NCBI RefSeq assembly: GCF_900095135.1 | Contig: NZ_LT605205.1 | Coordinates: forward strand, 992,001 to 1,056,000 | Direction: 5' to 3' | Source: Proteiniphilum saccharofermentans | GTDB taxonomy: Bacteria; Bacteroidota; Bacteroidia; Bacteroidales; Dysgonomonadaceae | Length of the DNA: 64,000 nucleotides | Made by a program: the position numbers and the translations under genes | Shown: in pieces, positions 27,602 to 37,595 of the stretch | Layout of the letters: each line of letters starts with the position of its first letter | Position numbering within the stretch: position 1 is the first letter of the stretch | The notes under the pieces: model-generated | What the model saw: only the letters and a program-made list of their open reading frames with translations | The model's database searches: none | Told to the model about the DNA's origin: nothing

Positions 27602-28120
27602 ATGGCAGGAGTAATAAATAAAGTAAAATCGACCAACGATATTGAACTGAAAGACCGTTTAGTGGCGATCAACCGTACCACCAAAGTAACAAAAGGTGGA
27701 CGTACGTTCACATTTGCCGCGATGGTAGTTGTAGGAAACGAAGACGGCATCATTGGCTGGGGTCTGGGTAAAGCAGGTGAAGTAACTACGGCCATCGCCA
27801 AAGGTGTGGAAGCTGCCAAGAAAAACCTGATCAAGGTTCCGGTGTATAAAGGAACTATACCACATGAACAGATTGCGCGTTACGGAGGCGCGGAAGTCTT
27901 CCTGAAACCGGCTGTTACCGGTACCGGAGTAAAGGCAGGGGGTGCCATGCGTGCCGTGCTTGAGAGTGTAGGTATCACCGACGTATTGGCTAAATCGAAA
28001 GGATCATCCAATCCGCACAACCTCGTGAAAGCGACTATCGCTGCGTTGACCGAGTTGAGAGATCCCATCACGGTGGCCCAGAACAGGGGAGTAAGTTTGG
28101 AGAAAGTGTTTAACGGATAA
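27602..28120 (+). CDS. rpsE: 30S ribosomal protein uS5
   Basis: The 172-residue protein has the double-stranded RNA-binding-like S5 domain with the signature [18 protein letters not shown] and [10 protein letters not shown], and the C-terminal domain ([19 protein letters not shown]). It takes part in mRNA entry and decoding accuracy. Confidence 0.98.
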   Translation: MAGVINKVKSTNDIELKDRLVAINRTTKVTKGGRTFTFAAMVVVGNEDGIIGWGLGKAGEVTTAIAKGVEAAKKNLIKVPVYKGTIPHEQIARYGGAEVFLKPAVTGTGVKAGGAMRAVLESVGITDVLAKSKGSSNPHNLVKATIAALTELRDPITVAQNRGVSLEKVFNG

Positions 28121-28132
28121 AAACGATCTGAA

Positions 28133-28312
28133 ATGGCTACAATAAAAATTAAACAGACAAAGAGCAGAATCGGAGCTCCTAAAGATCAGAAAAAAACGTT
28201 GGACGCTCTGGGACTTACCAAAATGCAACGTGTAGTGGAGCATGAAGATACTCCTTCTATCAGGGGACTTGTGCGCAAAGTACAGCACCTGGTTACGATA
28301 ATTGACAATTGA
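28133..28312 (+). CDS. rpmD: 50S ribosomal protein uL30
   Basis: A 59-codon frame starts at 28133 with MATIKIKQTKSRIGAP and contains TLDALGLTKMQRVV, the L30 pattern. The usual last residues HLV are followed by TIIDN, which are encoded by the edge of the downstream AT-rich repeat. The gene lies in its canonical place between rpsE and rplO. Confidence 0.95.
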   Translation: MATIKIKQTKSRIGAPKDQKKTLDALGLTKMQRVVEHEDTPSIRGLVRKVQHLVTIIDN

Positions 28313-28360
28313 CAATGGCAATTGGTAATTGGTAATTAATAATTAGTAATTTTTTAAGAC
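28313..28360 (+). repeat. TAATTRGTAATT-type junction repeat before rplO
   Basis: The gap holds TTGGTAATTGGTAATTAA and TAATTAGTAATTTTTT. A TTGACAATTGACAATTGG unit reaches into the 3' end of rpmD, so the repeat supplies the final codons and stop of L30. Confidence 0.75.
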
Positions 28361-28368
28361 AATATACA

Positions 28369-28815
28369 ATGGATTTATCGAATTTAAAACCGGCTGAAGG
28401 TGCTACCAAAACCCGCAAACGGATTGGCCGCGGCTCCGGATCGGGAAAAGGAGGAACTTCTACCAAAGGACATAAAGGGCAGAAATCAAGATCGGGTTAT
28501 TCAAAGAAAGTCGGTTTCGAAGGGGGACAGATGCCTTTACAGCGTCGCTTACCCAAATTCGGATTCAAACCCCTGAAAAGAGTTGAATACAAAGCCATCA
28601 ATCTGGAGACATTGCAGGAACTGGCTGAGGCTAAGAAACTCACCCAAATCAATCCTGAAGTGTTGATGGAAGCCGGGCTTATTTCCCGTAAACATTCAGT
28701 GAAAATTCTCGGCAGAGGCACCTTGTCAGCCAAACTGGAAGTATCGGCACACGCCTTTTCCAAAACAGCCGAGGAAGCCATTACTTCAGCAGGTGGAACC
28801 GCAGTAAAACTCTAA
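28369..28815 (+). CDS. rplO: 50S ribosomal protein uL15
   Basis: The 148-residue protein has the Gly/Lys-rich N-terminus (RKRIGRGSGSGKGGTSTKGH) and the conserved GFEGGQMPLQRRLPKFGF. It is a late-assembling large-subunit protein. secY follows 4 bp downstream. Confidence 0.98.
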   Translation: MDLSNLKPAEGATKTRKRIGRGSGSGKGGTSTKGHKGQKSRSGYSKKVGFEGGQMPLQRRLPKFGFKPLKRVEYKAINLETLQELAEAKKLTQINPEVLMEAGLISRKHSVKILGRGTLSAKLEVSAHAFSKTAEEAITSAGGTAVKL

Positions 28816-28819
28816 TGAA

Positions 28820-30142
28820 ATGGGATTCGTACAAACAATAAAGAATATATGGAAGATAGAAGACCTTAGAAAAAGGCTTATTATCACCATAGGTTTTGTC
28901 GCCATCTACCGGTTCGGCTCGTTCGTCGTGCTGCCCGGAATCAACCCGGAACAACTCGTGGCATTACAAGCCAATGCCAGCACAGGGCTGTTGAGCCTTC
29001 TCGACATGTTCTCCGGAGGAGCCTTTGCCAACGCATCTATTTTTGCATTGGGTATCATGCCCTATATCTCTGCATCTATTGTGATGCAGTTGTTGGGCAT
29101 TGCCGTACCTGCTTTCCAGAAAATGCAGCGTGAAGGTGAAAGCGGACGTACGAAAATAAACCAATATACCCGTTACCTCACCGTGCTTATCCTGCTCGTG
29201 CAGGGGCCGGCCTACCTCTACGGAGCCGTAGGCAGCGCTATTCCCGGTGGTTTTTGGGATTGGGTATTACCTTCCACCATCGTTCTTGCCGGTGGTAGCA
29301 TGTTTGTGTTATGGCTGGGAGAACGTATCACCGACAAAGGAGTAGGAAACGGTATCTCGTTTATCATCCTTATCGGTATCATCGCCCGTTTGCCCCATTC
29401 ACTGGTGGCAGAATATGACCGGTTGATCGATGCCCCGGGAGGATTGATCCTGCTCTTGCTCGAATTGTTGTTCCTCGTTGCCGTTACTGCCGCTGCTATT
29501 ATGCTGGTACAGGGTGTCAGGAAAGTCCCCGTACAATATGCAAAACGTGTTGTGGGTAACAGGCAATATGGAGGCGTAAGGCAATATATCCCACTGAAAG
29601 TAAATGCAGCAAACGTAATGCCTATCATTTTCGCCCAGGCGATCATGTTTATCCCCATTACCCTTGCGCAGTTCACTGCACGTGAAGGGAGCGGATTCCT
29701 GGCTTCGCTGATGGATTTCACCAGTTTCTGGTATAACTTCATCTTTGCAATGCTGATCATCGCTTTCACCTATTTCTATACGGCAATTACGGTGAATCCG
29801 GTACAGATGGCGGAAGACCTGAAACGTAACAATGGTTTTATACCGGGAGTGAAACCGGGAAAAAGAACGGCTGAATATATCGACACAATCATGTCGAGAA
29901 TTACACTGCCCGGATCGTTTTTCCTGGCCATAGTCGCCATTTTACCTGCTTTTGCCGGGTTAATGGGGATCAACTCCCAGTTTGCCCAGTTCTTCGGAGG
30001 TACATCTCTGCTGATCCTCGTGGGTGTGGTACTCGATACATTACAACAGATCGAAAGTCACCTCTTGATGCGCCATTATGATGGTTTCCTGAAATCGGGA
30101 GCCAAAATTAAAGGGCGGACAGGATCAATAGCTGCTTACTAA
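28820..30142 (+). CDS. secY: Preprotein translocase channel subunit SecY
   Basis: The 440-residue membrane protein has ten predicted helices. Family motifs include ALGIMPYISASIVMQLL in helix 2 and the cytoplasmic region around GVRKVPVQYAKR. It forms the SecYEG pore for export and membrane insertion. It lies at the end of the spc part of the cluster; adk, which often comes next, is absent and map follows after 21 bp. Confidence 0.98.
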   Translation: MGFVQTIKNIWKIEDLRKRLIITIGFVAIYRFGSFVVLPGINPEQLVALQANASTGLLSLLDMFSGGAFANASIFALGIMPYISASIVMQLLGIAVPAFQKMQREGESGRTKINQYTRYLTVLILLVQGPAYLYGAVGSAIPGGFWDWVLPSTIVLAGGSMFVLWLGERITDKGVGNGISFIILIGIIARLPHSLVAEYDRLIDAPGGLILLLLELLFLVAVTAAAIMLVQGVRKVPVQYAKRVVGNRQYGGVRQYIPLKVNAANVMPIIFAQAIMFIPITLAQFTAREGSGFLASLMDFTSFWYNFIFAMLIIAFTYFYTAITVNPVQMAEDLKRNNGFIPGVKPGKRTAEYIDTIMSRITLPGSFFLAIVAILPAFAGLMGINSQFAQFFGGTSLLILVGVVLDTLQQIESHLLMRHYDGFLKSGAKIKGRTGSIAAY

Positions 30143-30163
30143 GATCAAGATTTACCTGAATAG

Positions 30164-30943
30164 ATGAACAGTAGAGTGATCATATTGAAGACCGACGAAG
30201 AGATCGAATTTATGCGTGAAGCGAACCGGCTGGTGGGCATGACTCTGGGAGAGTTGTCGAAGCATATCCGGCCAGGGATCACCACGCTGGAACTCGACCG
30301 CATCGGGGAGGAATTCATCAGGGATCATGGCGCTGTTCCAACCTTTCTGGGTTATGGGGGGTTTCCCAATTCACTCTGTACCTCCGTAAATGAGAATGTG
30401 GTGCATGGAATTCCCAATAACAAGCCGTTGCAGGAGGGAGATATCATATCGATCGATTGCGGTACCAAATTGCGTGGTTTTTGTGGGGATTCGGCCTATA
30501 CTTTCTGTGTGGGTGAGGTGAGCGAAGAAGTGAAAAAGCTTCTCCGTATAACAAAAGAATCGCTCTACAAGGGTATTGAGCAGGCAAAGGAAGGAAATAG
30601 AATCGGGGATATTGGTTCGGCTGTCCAGACCTGGTGCGAAAAACACGGTTATTCCGTGGTGCGCGAGCTGGTCGGTCATGGGATCGGTAGGGAGATGCAT
30701 GAAGCGCCGGAAGTCCCTAACTACGGACGGCGTGGAATTGGCCCGCTCATCAGGAACGGGATGTGTATTGCTATCGAACCGATGATCAATATGGGTGGCA
30801 AGAAAGTGGTTTTTGAAAATGACGGATGGACGGTACGCACTAAAGACCGTAAGCCATCGGCCCATTTCGAACATACTGTTGCTATCCGTAACGGTAAAGC
30901 CGATATCTTATCGACATTTGAATTTATTCAGGAAAATAATTAA
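30164..30943 (+). CDS. map: Methionine aminopeptidase, type I
   Basis: The 259-residue enzyme has the pita-bread fold with metal ligands in [16 protein letters not shown] (two Asp), [12 protein letters not shown] (His), CIAIEPM (Glu) and the C-terminal FEHTVAI (Glu). It removes the initiator methionine from new proteins. Its place between secY and infA is normal. Confidence 0.97.
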   Translation: MNSRVIILKTDEEIEFMREANRLVGMTLGELSKHIRPGITTLELDRIGEEFIRDHGAVPTFLGYGGFPNSLCTSVNENVVHGIPNNKPLQEGDIISIDCGTKLRGFCGDSAYTFCVGEVSEEVKKLLRITKESLYKGIEQAKEGNRIGDIGSAVQTWCEKHGYSVVRELVGHGIGREMHEAPEVPNYGRRGIGPLIRNGMCIAIEPMINMGGKKVVFENDGWTVRTKDRKPSAHFEHTVAIRNGKADILSTFEFIQENN

Positions 30944-30959
30944 AACGGAGTATTCATTC

Positions 30960-31178
30960 ATGGCTAAACAAGCAGCGATAGAACAGGACGGAACAATTAT
31001 CGAAGCATTATCGAATGCGATGTTCCGTGTAGAACTGGAAAACGGACATGAAATAACCGCCCATATCTCCGGCAAGATGCGGATGCACTATATACGTATA
31101 CTGCCGGGAGACAGGGTGAGAGTGGAAATGTCCCCTTACGATCTTTCGAAAGGAAGGATTTCGTTCAGGTATAAATAG
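30960..31178 (+). CDS. infA: Translation initiation factor IF-1
   Basis: The true start is the ATG at 30960, giving 72 residues ([20 protein letters not shown]), the universal IF-1 length; a longer in-frame extension upstream is not coding. The OB-fold motif [20 protein letters not shown] is intact. IF-1 binds the ribosomal A site during initiation. Confidence 0.97.
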   Translation: MAKQAAIEQDGTIIEALSNAMFRVELENGHEITAHISGKMRMHYIRILPGDRVRVEMSPYDLSKGRISFRYK

Positions 31179-31198
31179 GTGGAAAGGTGAATTTTCTT

Positions 31199-31270
31199 AG
31201 GAACGAGGGCAGAGCCAAGTTTACTTGTGTTATGTCGAGAGACGACAGAAAATCTACGAAGTGAAAAGGT
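31199..31270 (+). repeat. Hairpin-containing repeat copy between infA and rpmJ
   Basis: CAAGTTTACTTG at 31216-31227, flanked by GAGGGCAGAGC and GTTATGTCGAGAGACGACAGAAAA, matches the family at 25691 (TGACTATGTCGAGTGCAGAAAAC) and is related to the copy at 50551. The 268-bp infA-rpmJ gap contains no gene. Confidence 0.65.
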
Positions 31271-31446
31271 GAGAAAATAAAAAGGTGCGTATTATAGTGA
31301 AAAATACGTAATTTCTCCCTTGAATCCTGAAACAGTGTAAAAAAAGAATAAAAATATAGATAATTTTCTGATCTTTGTAGTCACGATTAGGCATAGGTGC
31401 CGTTCGGGAGTCAGAAAGATCTGAAATATAAAACAGATTTAATCGT

Positions 31447-31563
31447 ATGAAGGTAAGAGCATCATTAAAGAAACGTACGGCCGACTGCAAGATAGTGAGA
31501 AGAAAAGGTCGTTTGTATATTATCAATAAGAAAAATCCCAAGTTCAAACAACGTCAGGGATAA
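31447..31563 (+). CDS. rpmJ: 50S ribosomal protein bL36, zinc-free form
   Basis: A 38-codon frame begins [20 protein letters not shown] and ends NPKFKQRQG. Compared with zinc-binding L36 (Cys11, Cys14, Cys27, His33), only Cys14 remains; the others are Thr, Asn and Phe. It is therefore the zinc-independent variant. It lies at the start of the alpha part of the cluster, 34 bp before rpsM. Confidence 0.95.
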   Translation: MKVRASLKKRTADCKIVRRKGRLYIINKKNPKFKQRQG

Positions 31564-31597
31564 ATAGGATCGTAATCAAAAAAACTAGAAATAATAT

Positions 31598-31978
31598 ATG
31601 GCAATAAGAATTGTAGGTGTCGATCTGCCGCAAAATAAAAGGGGTGAAGTAGCGCTCACATATATCTACGGCATCGGCCGCAGCGCAGCTAACACTATTC
31701 TGGAAAAAGCAGAAGTTGACAAGAACATCAAAGTGAAAGACTGGACTGATGATCAGGCAGCCCGTATCCGTGAGATCATTTCTACTGAATTCAAAGTAGA
31801 GGGAGATCTTCGTTCCGAGGTGCAACTGAATATCAAACGACTGATGGATATTGGTTGCTATCGCGGTATCCGCCACCGTATCGGTTTACCCGTACGCGGA
31901 CAAAGTACCAAGAATAACGCCCGTACACGTAAGGGAAGAAAGAAAACCGTTGCTAACAAGAAAAAAGCTACTAAATAA
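31598..31978 (+). CDS. rpsM: 30S ribosomal protein uS13
   Basis: The 126-residue product begins [20 protein letters not shown] and ends with a basic tail after [14 protein letters not shown]. It bridges the small-subunit head to the large subunit. The gap to rpsK is 12 bp. Confidence 0.98.
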   Translation: MAIRIVGVDLPQNKRGEVALTYIYGIGRSAANTILEKAEVDKNIKVKDWTDDQAARIREIISTEFKVEGDLRSEVQLNIKRLMDIGCYRGIRHRIGLPVRGQSTKNNARTRKGRKKTVANKKKATK

Positions 31979-31990
31979 CAGATAGGTAAC

Positions 31991-32380
31991 ATGGCAAAGA
32001 GAACAGTTGCAGCAAAAAAAAGAAATGTGAAAGTGAGCGCGGTCGGACAAGCGCATATCTCATCATCATTCAACAATATCATTGTTTCATTGACCAATGA
32101 AAACGGTGAGGTGATCAGTTGGTCATCTGCCGGAAAAATGGGTTTCAGAAGCTCTAAAAAGAATACTCCCTATGCGGCTCAGATGGTTGCACAAGATTGC
32201 TCCAAGGTAGCATACGACCTGGGGTTGCGCAAAGTGAAAGCCTATGTGAAAGGTCCGGGTAACGGACGTGAATCGGCCATCAGGACTATTCATGGCTCAG
32301 GTATCGAAGTGACTGAGATTGTGGATGTGACTCCACTTCCGCATAACGGATGCCGTCCGCCGAAAGCAAGAAAAGTATAA
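31991..32380 (+). CDS. rpsK: 30S ribosomal protein uS11
   Basis: The 129-residue protein has the signature near its C-terminus ([20 protein letters not shown], then [12 protein letters not shown]). It lies on the platform near the mRNA exit. A 121-bp structured gap separates it from rpsD. Confidence 0.98.
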   Translation: MAKRTVAAKKRNVKVSAVGQAHISSSFNNIIVSLTNENGEVISWSSAGKMGFRSSKKNTPYAAQMVAQDCSKVAYDLGLRKVKAYVKGPGNGRESAIRTIHGSGIEVTEIVDVTPLPHNGCRPPKARKV

Positions 32381-32419
32381 TCAATTAATAATTTAAGTTT
32401 CATTTACTTGAGACTTGAG

Positions 32420-32466
32420 CTGTGATTTGATTACACCACAACTTCTCTGTAATCGCGGCTGCACAG
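32420..32466 (+). promoter_or_regulatory. Hairpin in the rpsK-rpsD gap
   Basis: GATTACA at 32429-32435 pairs with TGTAATC at 32448-32454, and CTGTG at 32420-32424 pairs with CACAG at 32462-32466 across an internal loop. It lies 36 bp before rpsD. S4 is the autogenous repressor of the alpha operon in several bacteria, so control of rpsD translation is conceivable. Confidence 0.4.
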
Positions 32467-32501
32467 TTTAGGCTTCAGTTTTTAAAAGTTTAATTTGTAA
32501 A

Positions 32502-33110
32502 ATGGCTAGATATACCGGTCCAAAATCAAAAATCGCCCGTAAATTCGGCGAACCCATTTTCGGTCCCGATAAAGTTCTCTCCAAAAAGAACTACCCCCCG
32601 GGACAGCATGGAAATTCACGCAGGAGAAAAACCTCTGAATATGGCATCCAGTTGCGTGAGAAACAACGTGCAAAATATACCTATGGCGTACTGGAAAAAC
32701 AGTTCCGCCTTACATTCGAGAAGGCAGTACGTAGCCGGGGAGTTACCGGTGAGGTATTGTTGCAATTATTAGAATCGCGCTTGGATAATATCGTGTACCG
32801 CCTGGGTATCTCTCCTACGAGAGCAGGAGCACGCCAGTTGGTATCACACCGTCATATTGTAGTGAACGGGAAAATCGTAAATATTCCCTCTTATACAGTG
32901 AAACCCGGTGATGTAGTAGGTGTTAGGGAAAAATCGAAATCGCTGTTGATCGTGGCCAATGCACTGGCAGGATTCAATCACAGCAAATATCCCTGGCTGG
33001 AATGGGACAAAGCCACATTGAGCGGTAAAGTACTGCATGTGCCTGAGAGAGCCGACATTCCGGAAAACATCAAAGAACAACTCATCGTAGAATTATATTC
33101 TAAACAATAA
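32502..33110 (+). CDS. rpsD: 30S ribosomal protein uS4, zinc-free form
   Basis: The 202-residue product has the N-terminal S4 domain without the four-cysteine zinc site ([20 protein letters not shown]) and the S4 RNA-binding motif [20 protein letters not shown]. It is a primary 16S binder and sets decoding accuracy. It ends 4 bp before rpoA. Confidence 0.98.
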   Translation: MARYTGPKSKIARKFGEPIFGPDKVLSKKNYPPGQHGNSRRRKTSEYGIQLREKQRAKYTYGVLEKQFRLTFEKAVRSRGVTGEVLLQLLESRLDNIVYRLGISPTRAGARQLVSHRHIVVNGKIVNIPSYTVKPGDVVGVREKSKSLLIVANALAGFNHSKYPWLEWDKATLSGKVLHVPERADIPENIKEQLIVELYSKQ

Positions 33111-33114
33111 TTTC

Positions 33115-34116
33115 ATGGCAATATTAGCATTCCAAAAACCCGATAAGGTAATCATGTTACAGGAGGACGCGTTCTCCGGTAAATTTGAATTCCGTCCGCT
33201 GGAACCGGGATACGGCATCACCATAGGCAACGCCCTGCGCCGCATCCTGCTTTCGTCGCTGGAAGGATTCGCTATTACATCGGTGAAAATTGAGGGCGTG
33301 GATCATGAATTTGCGACCATTCCCGGCGTGATAGAAGATGTAACAGGTATTATCCTTAATCTGAAAAAAGTAAGGTTCAAAAGGATAGTGGAAGAGTTTG
33401 AGACGGAAAAAGTAAGCATCGCTATTTCGGGAACGGAAGTGTTTAAAGCCGGAGATATTGGTAAACTGCTGACCGGTTTCGAAGTACTGAATCCCGAACT
33501 GGAGATCTGCCACATGAACAAAAAAGCAGATCTGCGTCTCGAATTGACTATCAATAAAGGACGCGGTTATGTGCCTGCCGACGAAAACCGTGACCTGGTT
33601 GCGTCTGACGATGTGCAAACCCTTGTGATCGACTCTATTTACACTCCGATCCGTAACGTAAGTTTTGAAGTAGAAGATTACCGTATCGAACAGAAAACGG
33701 ACTACGAGAAACTCACCATTGAGATTAAGACCGATGGATCCATCCAACCGAAAGAGGCGTTGAAAGAAGCGGCCAAGATATTGATCCAGCACTTTGTATT
33801 GTTTTCCGATGAAAACAAGATCATGCTGGAAACATCCGATGCCGAAAGTATCGAGGAGTTTGATGAAGAAGTACTCCATATGCGCCAGCTCCTGAAACGT
33901 AAATTGTCTGACCTCAACCTGTCGGTAAGGGCATTGAATTGTCTGAAAGCTGCCGACGTTGAAACGCTTGGGCAACTGGTTTCACACAACAAGAACGACC
34001 TGCTTAAGTTCCGTAACTTCGGAAAGAAATCGCTGACCGAGCTTGAAGAATTGCTCAGCAGCCTGAAGCTTACGTTCGGCATGGATATATCGAAGTACAA
34101 ATTAGATAAAGACTAA
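33115..34116 (+). CDS. rpoA: RNA polymerase alpha subunit
   Basis: The 333-residue protein has the N-terminal dimerisation and assembly domain (about 1-235, with [20 protein letters not shown]) and the C-terminal DNA-binding domain (about 260-325, with [19 protein letters not shown] and [13 protein letters not shown]). It sits in its usual place between rpsD and rplQ. Confidence 0.98.
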   Translation: MAILAFQKPDKVIMLQEDAFSGKFEFRPLEPGYGITIGNALRRILLSSLEGFAITSVKIEGVDHEFATIPGVIEDVTGIILNLKKVRFKRIVEEFETEKVSIAISGTEVFKAGDIGKLLTGFEVLNPELEICHMNKKADLRLELTINKGRGYVPADENRDLVASDDVQTLVIDSIYTPIRNVSFEVEDYRIEQKTDYEKLTIEIKTDGSIQPKEALKEAAKILIQHFVLFSDENKIMLETSDAESIEEFDEEVLHMRQLLKRKLSDLNLSVRALNCLKAADVETLGQLVSHNKNDLLKFRNFGKKSLTELEELLSSLKLTFGMDISKYKLDKD

Positions 34117-34124
34117 AAACTGCA

Positions 34125-34751
34125 ATGAGACATAATAAGAAAAATAATCATTTGGGACGTAAAACTGCGCATCGTTCGGCCATGTTATCCAATATGGCCA
34201 GCTCGCTCATCATGCACAAGCGCATCTTTACTACGGTTCCCAAAGCCAAAGAATTGAGAAAATACGTAGAACCCCTTATTACCAAAAGTAAAGAGGATAC
34301 TACCCATTCGCGCCGCGAAGTTTTCAGCAAGCTGCAAAATAAAGTTGCCGTCACGGAATTGTTCCAGGCCGTATCGCAGAAAGTGGGAGACCGCCCCGGA
34401 GGATATACCCGTATCATCAAGACCGGATTCCGTTTGGGTGATAACGCTTCCATGTGCTTCATCGAACTGGTTGATTTCAATGAAAACATGTTGAGCGACG
34501 GTAAAGCTGCCAAGAAAGGAAGAACCCGCCGTTCACGCAGGAAAGCATCTGATGTTCCTGTAGCTGCCGCTGCTGGCGATGCACCTAAGGCAAAGAAAGC
34601 CAAAGAAGAGGTGAAGGAAGCCGAAGAAAGCGTGAAGGAAGAAGTTTCTACACAACCTGCCGAAGAGAAAACGGAAGAGGTTGTCAATGAACAGGAGGCG
34701 ACAGAAACGCCTGCCGACGATACGACTGAAAAGTCTGAGGAAGGCAAATAA
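34125..34751 (+). CDS. rplQ: 50S ribosomal protein bL17 with long acidic C-terminal extension
   Basis: Residues 1-120 are a standard L17 ([37 protein letters not shown]). About 85 further residues are low-complexity Ala/Lys/Glu/Thr-rich sequence, first basic ([11 protein letters not shown]), then strongly acidic ([20 protein letters not shown]). The tail should be disordered. It is the last gene of the alpha part and is followed by a terminator. Confidence 0.96.
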   Translation: MRHNKKNNHLGRKTAHRSAMLSNMASSLIMHKRIFTTVPKAKELRKYVEPLITKSKEDTTHSRREVFSKLQNKVAVTELFQAVSQKVGDRPGGYTRIIKTGFRLGDNASMCFIELVDFNENMLSDGKAAKKGRTRRSRRKASDVPVAAAAGDAPKAKKAKEEVKEAEESVKEEVSTQPAEEKTEEVVNEQEATETPADDTTEKSEEGK

Positions 34752-34874
34752 AAAGCCTTGCCTTCTTCACAATAAACACTGTGGGTACATCGTCATGAAG
34801 ACGGAGACCTAAAAGACTCAGTCGATAATGTATTTGCAGTGAAGCTGTGATTTTTAAAATGTTAAACATTAAAG

Positions 34875-34916
34875 AAAAGCGCCGCAAGTGATTTGTAGCG
34901 CTTTTTCGCTTTTTTA
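34875..34916. terminator. Terminator of the ribosomal cluster, probably bidirectional
   Basis: AAAAGCGC at 34875-34882 pairs with GCGCTTTT at 34898-34905, with an inner CAA/TTG pair, followed by TTCGCTTTTTT. On the other strand the stem is followed by TTTTCTTTAAT, so it may also stop the GH2 gene that converges on it. Confidence 0.8.
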
Positions 34917-34934
34917 TCGCATAGGAAACTAATG

Positions 34935-37595
34935 CTATTGAATTGGGCACGTTAACCGTTCTGACGTCCAACTGTCAATTACTATCTCTATCCGGTCCCT
35001 GGGTAACAGCGATGAGAATTCGACCTGGATCTCTTTTTTATCCCCCGGCATCAAAGTAATATAATTATCCGAATAGTGTACGGGCAGGATACGCTTACCG
35101 CTGTTTTTATCGAACACCTTTACGCGGTTAAAGAAGGATATATGGTTGTCTGCTGCAAGAGATATTGTTCCGGTATATAGATCTCCCTCCCTTTGTAAAG
35201 TCGTTTTTACTTCCGGTTTTGCCTGAGGTAAATCAGCAAGCCCCCTGTAATCTTTCGGGCGGGTGCACAACCAGTAAATATTATCGGTGACCGGTCGGCC
35301 GTTTTCTTCCAGTTCCAGCTTAAGAAAATAAACACCTTCATGCTCTTCCGGTGGAGGGATGCTGAACATCCGGTGTACACTATTGGCATGAATGGTGGTC
35401 GCTTCTTCTTTTTCCCAGATGATACTTCCGTCAGGCTTATATAAGCCGGCTTTCACAGATATCTGATGGGTGCCCAAGGCTGTATTGACCAGTTCTACTT
35501 GTTTACTGACGATGTTATATTGTGGATGAAGCGGCTCGCACCCTTTTTTCGTGCCGTAAAGAGAGGCATTTACATCTAGGAACCAATCATACATTTGTCC
35601 CCGCAACGACGTCCAGGGATTCTGTGTTTTCCAGATCAGGATACCCGTGTACCATTCCCACATATGAGACGCCCAACCTTCCATAAAACTTCTGTACTGG
35701 TCATAATTTACAATCTGGGCGTATTTGGAGTAGGTCTCTATATCGGTCACATCACCGTATCTTTCCAGATGATCCCTGTAGCCGAGGTCTTTATGATACC
35801 GCCATGTAGTATGGGTACGCCGTTCCGGACGGGGAAAACCGGCCAGTTCTTTCTCCGTCATCATTTCTCGCATACTTTCCACTTCGGGTGAACCTACGGA
35901 TCCTGCTTCGGGATTAAAAGGCGTGGAGCGGAATGAGAAAAACCATTCCGGTTCCTGTATCCCGTACGGTCCATCACCTACACCTCCAATCGTATTGCGG
36001 GTAAACAGCGTATCGGTAGAAAAACTTATATATAGCCTTTCTGGATCCAATCGGTGGAAAAGAGTGTTCTTAAGCGTTTCGTCGATATCTTTGGCCAATG
36101 GCCATTCATTGCCACCGCACCACAAACAGAGGCTGGGATGATTCCGGATCATTTTTACCTGATCTTCCACCGATTGAAGGAACAAGCTATGGTTATCGGG
36201 GTACTCCCACCGCCGTTCACGTGAATCTTTCTTCATGGGATCTTCCCAGGCTCCATTGCAGTCACCGGTTCCCCATAGGTCCTGGAAGACCAGTATTCCG
36301 TACTCGTCGCAGGCTTCATAGAATTCGGGGCGCTCCAGCAGTGCGCCACCCCATACGCGGATCATCCTCACGTTCATTTCCGCATGAAACCGTACCTCTG
36401 CCCTGTATCTCTCCGGCGACAGCCGCAGCAACCAATCCGAAGTTATATAATTGCCACCCGTCATGTAGATGGGTTGTCCGTTCACATAGAATTTACGTCC
36501 TCCCGTGGCGGGGTCTTTCTCGGAAGTGATCTCCCTGATCCCGTAACGCAGTGAATGGCTGTCACTGATTTCATCGTCTTGGTGAAAAGAGATATGCATG
36601 TCATACAGCTCTTGCCTTCCAATTCCGTTGGGCCACCATAGACGGGGATTCTTTATTGTTATCTCTTCAAATGTCACCGTTTGGTGTTCCCGTGGAGATA
36701 ACGAGACTGTTTGGGTAATGTATTTACCGTCTGTTTCGCAAACCACCGAACCTGATTGTGTTTGGTCGGAACTGTTCTCCAGTTCTACGGTTACTCTGAC
36801 CAGTGCCTCTTTCTGGTTTTCTGACGGTATGCGTGTTCCGGGTACTTTGGTAACAACATAAGGATGTGATACTTTTACACTTCCTGTGGTTGTAATCGAT
36901 ACTTCGTCCCATATCCCTGTATTCCGATCGCGCACAGGCTGTATCCAATCCCAGCCGGGGGTGAACTGCATGGTGACGTTCTTCGCTATTTGCCCGTCGC
37001 CTCCCTGTCCTCCATTCGGATTGCCCGGATAATCCGGTGGGTATACGATAACTGCCAGCAGGTTTGTTCCCGATTCCCTGAGGTAAGATGTGATATGATA
37101 ACTTTTACGTAAAAACATTCCCTCGTGGGTATCCGGATTGATGCGCTTTCCATTCAGGAAGATATCGGCCTTATAATTGATTCCCCGAAAGTTCAGCCAC
37201 ACCTGCCTCTCCGCCGGTAAGTTTTCAATTTGGAAAGGACGGACAAACCAGAAGGTGTAAAAATCATTTCCTGTTTCATATATGTCGGGAATCAGCTCGT
37301 TATTCATGCTGAATTCGGGAGCAGGAAACAGGTTATTATTGAGCATGGTGGTAAGTACGGTTCCCGGCACGGTGGCCTTCATCCAGCCGTCGGAGTTAAA
37401 AGCAGATATACTCAATTGATTCCCGTCACTTGTAACCTCATTGGCACGCCTTGCATACCAGCCGGTGTTGAGCACTGTTTTCTCTCCATTTCCGGGAATG
37501 CGGATTGATATGTGTTCCTGTGAATGAACCGGACCGGTAAATCCAGTCCACAAAAATAAAATTAACCAAAATAGGGTAGTGTACTTGTTTTTCAT
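34935..37595 (-). CDS. GH2 family exo-beta-mannosidase or exo-glucosaminidase-like enzyme
   Basis: The 886-residue product has a signal peptide (about 1-25, ending PVHSQ), a sugar-binding jelly-roll domain (about 40-210), an immunoglobulin-like domain, and the GH2 TIM barrel (about 350-700). CLWCGGNEW holds the acid/base glutamate of the clan GH-A NE motif. The nucleophile region RSFMEGWASHMWEWYTG followed by LIWKTQNPW resembles the group that includes plant mannosylglycoprotein endo-beta-mannosidase and CsxA-type exo-glucosaminidases. Substrate is therefore a beta-mannoside or beta-glucosaminide. It stands alone, converging on the ribosomal cluster. Confidence 0.88.
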   Translation of the reverse strand: MKNKYTTLFWLILFLWTGFTGPVHSQEHISIRIPGNGEKTVLNTGWYARRANEVTSDGNQLSISAFNSDGWMKATVPGTVLTTMLNNNLFPAPEFSMNNELIPDIYETGNDFYTFWFVRPFQIENLPAERQVWLNFRGINYKADIFLNGKRINPDTHEGMFLRKSYHITSYLRESGTNLLAVIVYPPDYPGNPNGGQGGDGQIAKNVTMQFTPGWDWIQPVRDRNTGIWDEVSITTTGSVKVSHPYVVTKVPGTRIPSENQKEALVRVTVELENSSDQTQSGSVVCETDGKYITQTVSLSPREHQTVTFEEITIKNPRLWWPNGIGRQELYDMHISFHQDDEISDSHSLRYGIREITSEKDPATGGRKFYVNGQPIYMTGGNYITSDWLLRLSPERYRAEVRFHAEMNVRMIRVWGGALLERPEFYEACDEYGILVFQDLWGTGDCNGAWEDPMKKDSRERRWEYPDNHSLFLQSVEDQVKMIRNHPSLCLWCGGNEWPLAKDIDETLKNTLFHRLDPERLYISFSTDTLFTRNTIGGVGDGPYGIQEPEWFFSFRSTPFNPEAGSVGSPEVESMREMMTEKELAGFPRPERRTHTTWRYHKDLGYRDHLERYGDVTDIETYSKYAQIVNYDQYRSFMEGWASHMWEWYTGILIWKTQNPWTSLRGQMYDWFLDVNASLYGTKKGCEPLHPQYNIVSKQVELVNTALGTHQISVKAGLYKPDGSIIWEKEEATTIHANSVHRMFSIPPPEEHEGVYFLKLELEENGRPVTDNIYWLCTRPKDYRGLADLPQAKPEVKTTLQREGDLYTGTISLAADNHISFFNRVKVFDKNSGKRILPVHYSDNYITLMPGDKKEIQVEFSSLLPRDRIEIVIDSWTSERLTCPIQ

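Noticed and set aside
33157-33975. 272-codon open frame opposite rpoA
   Set aside because: Antisense shadow of rpoA with aromatic-rich composition.
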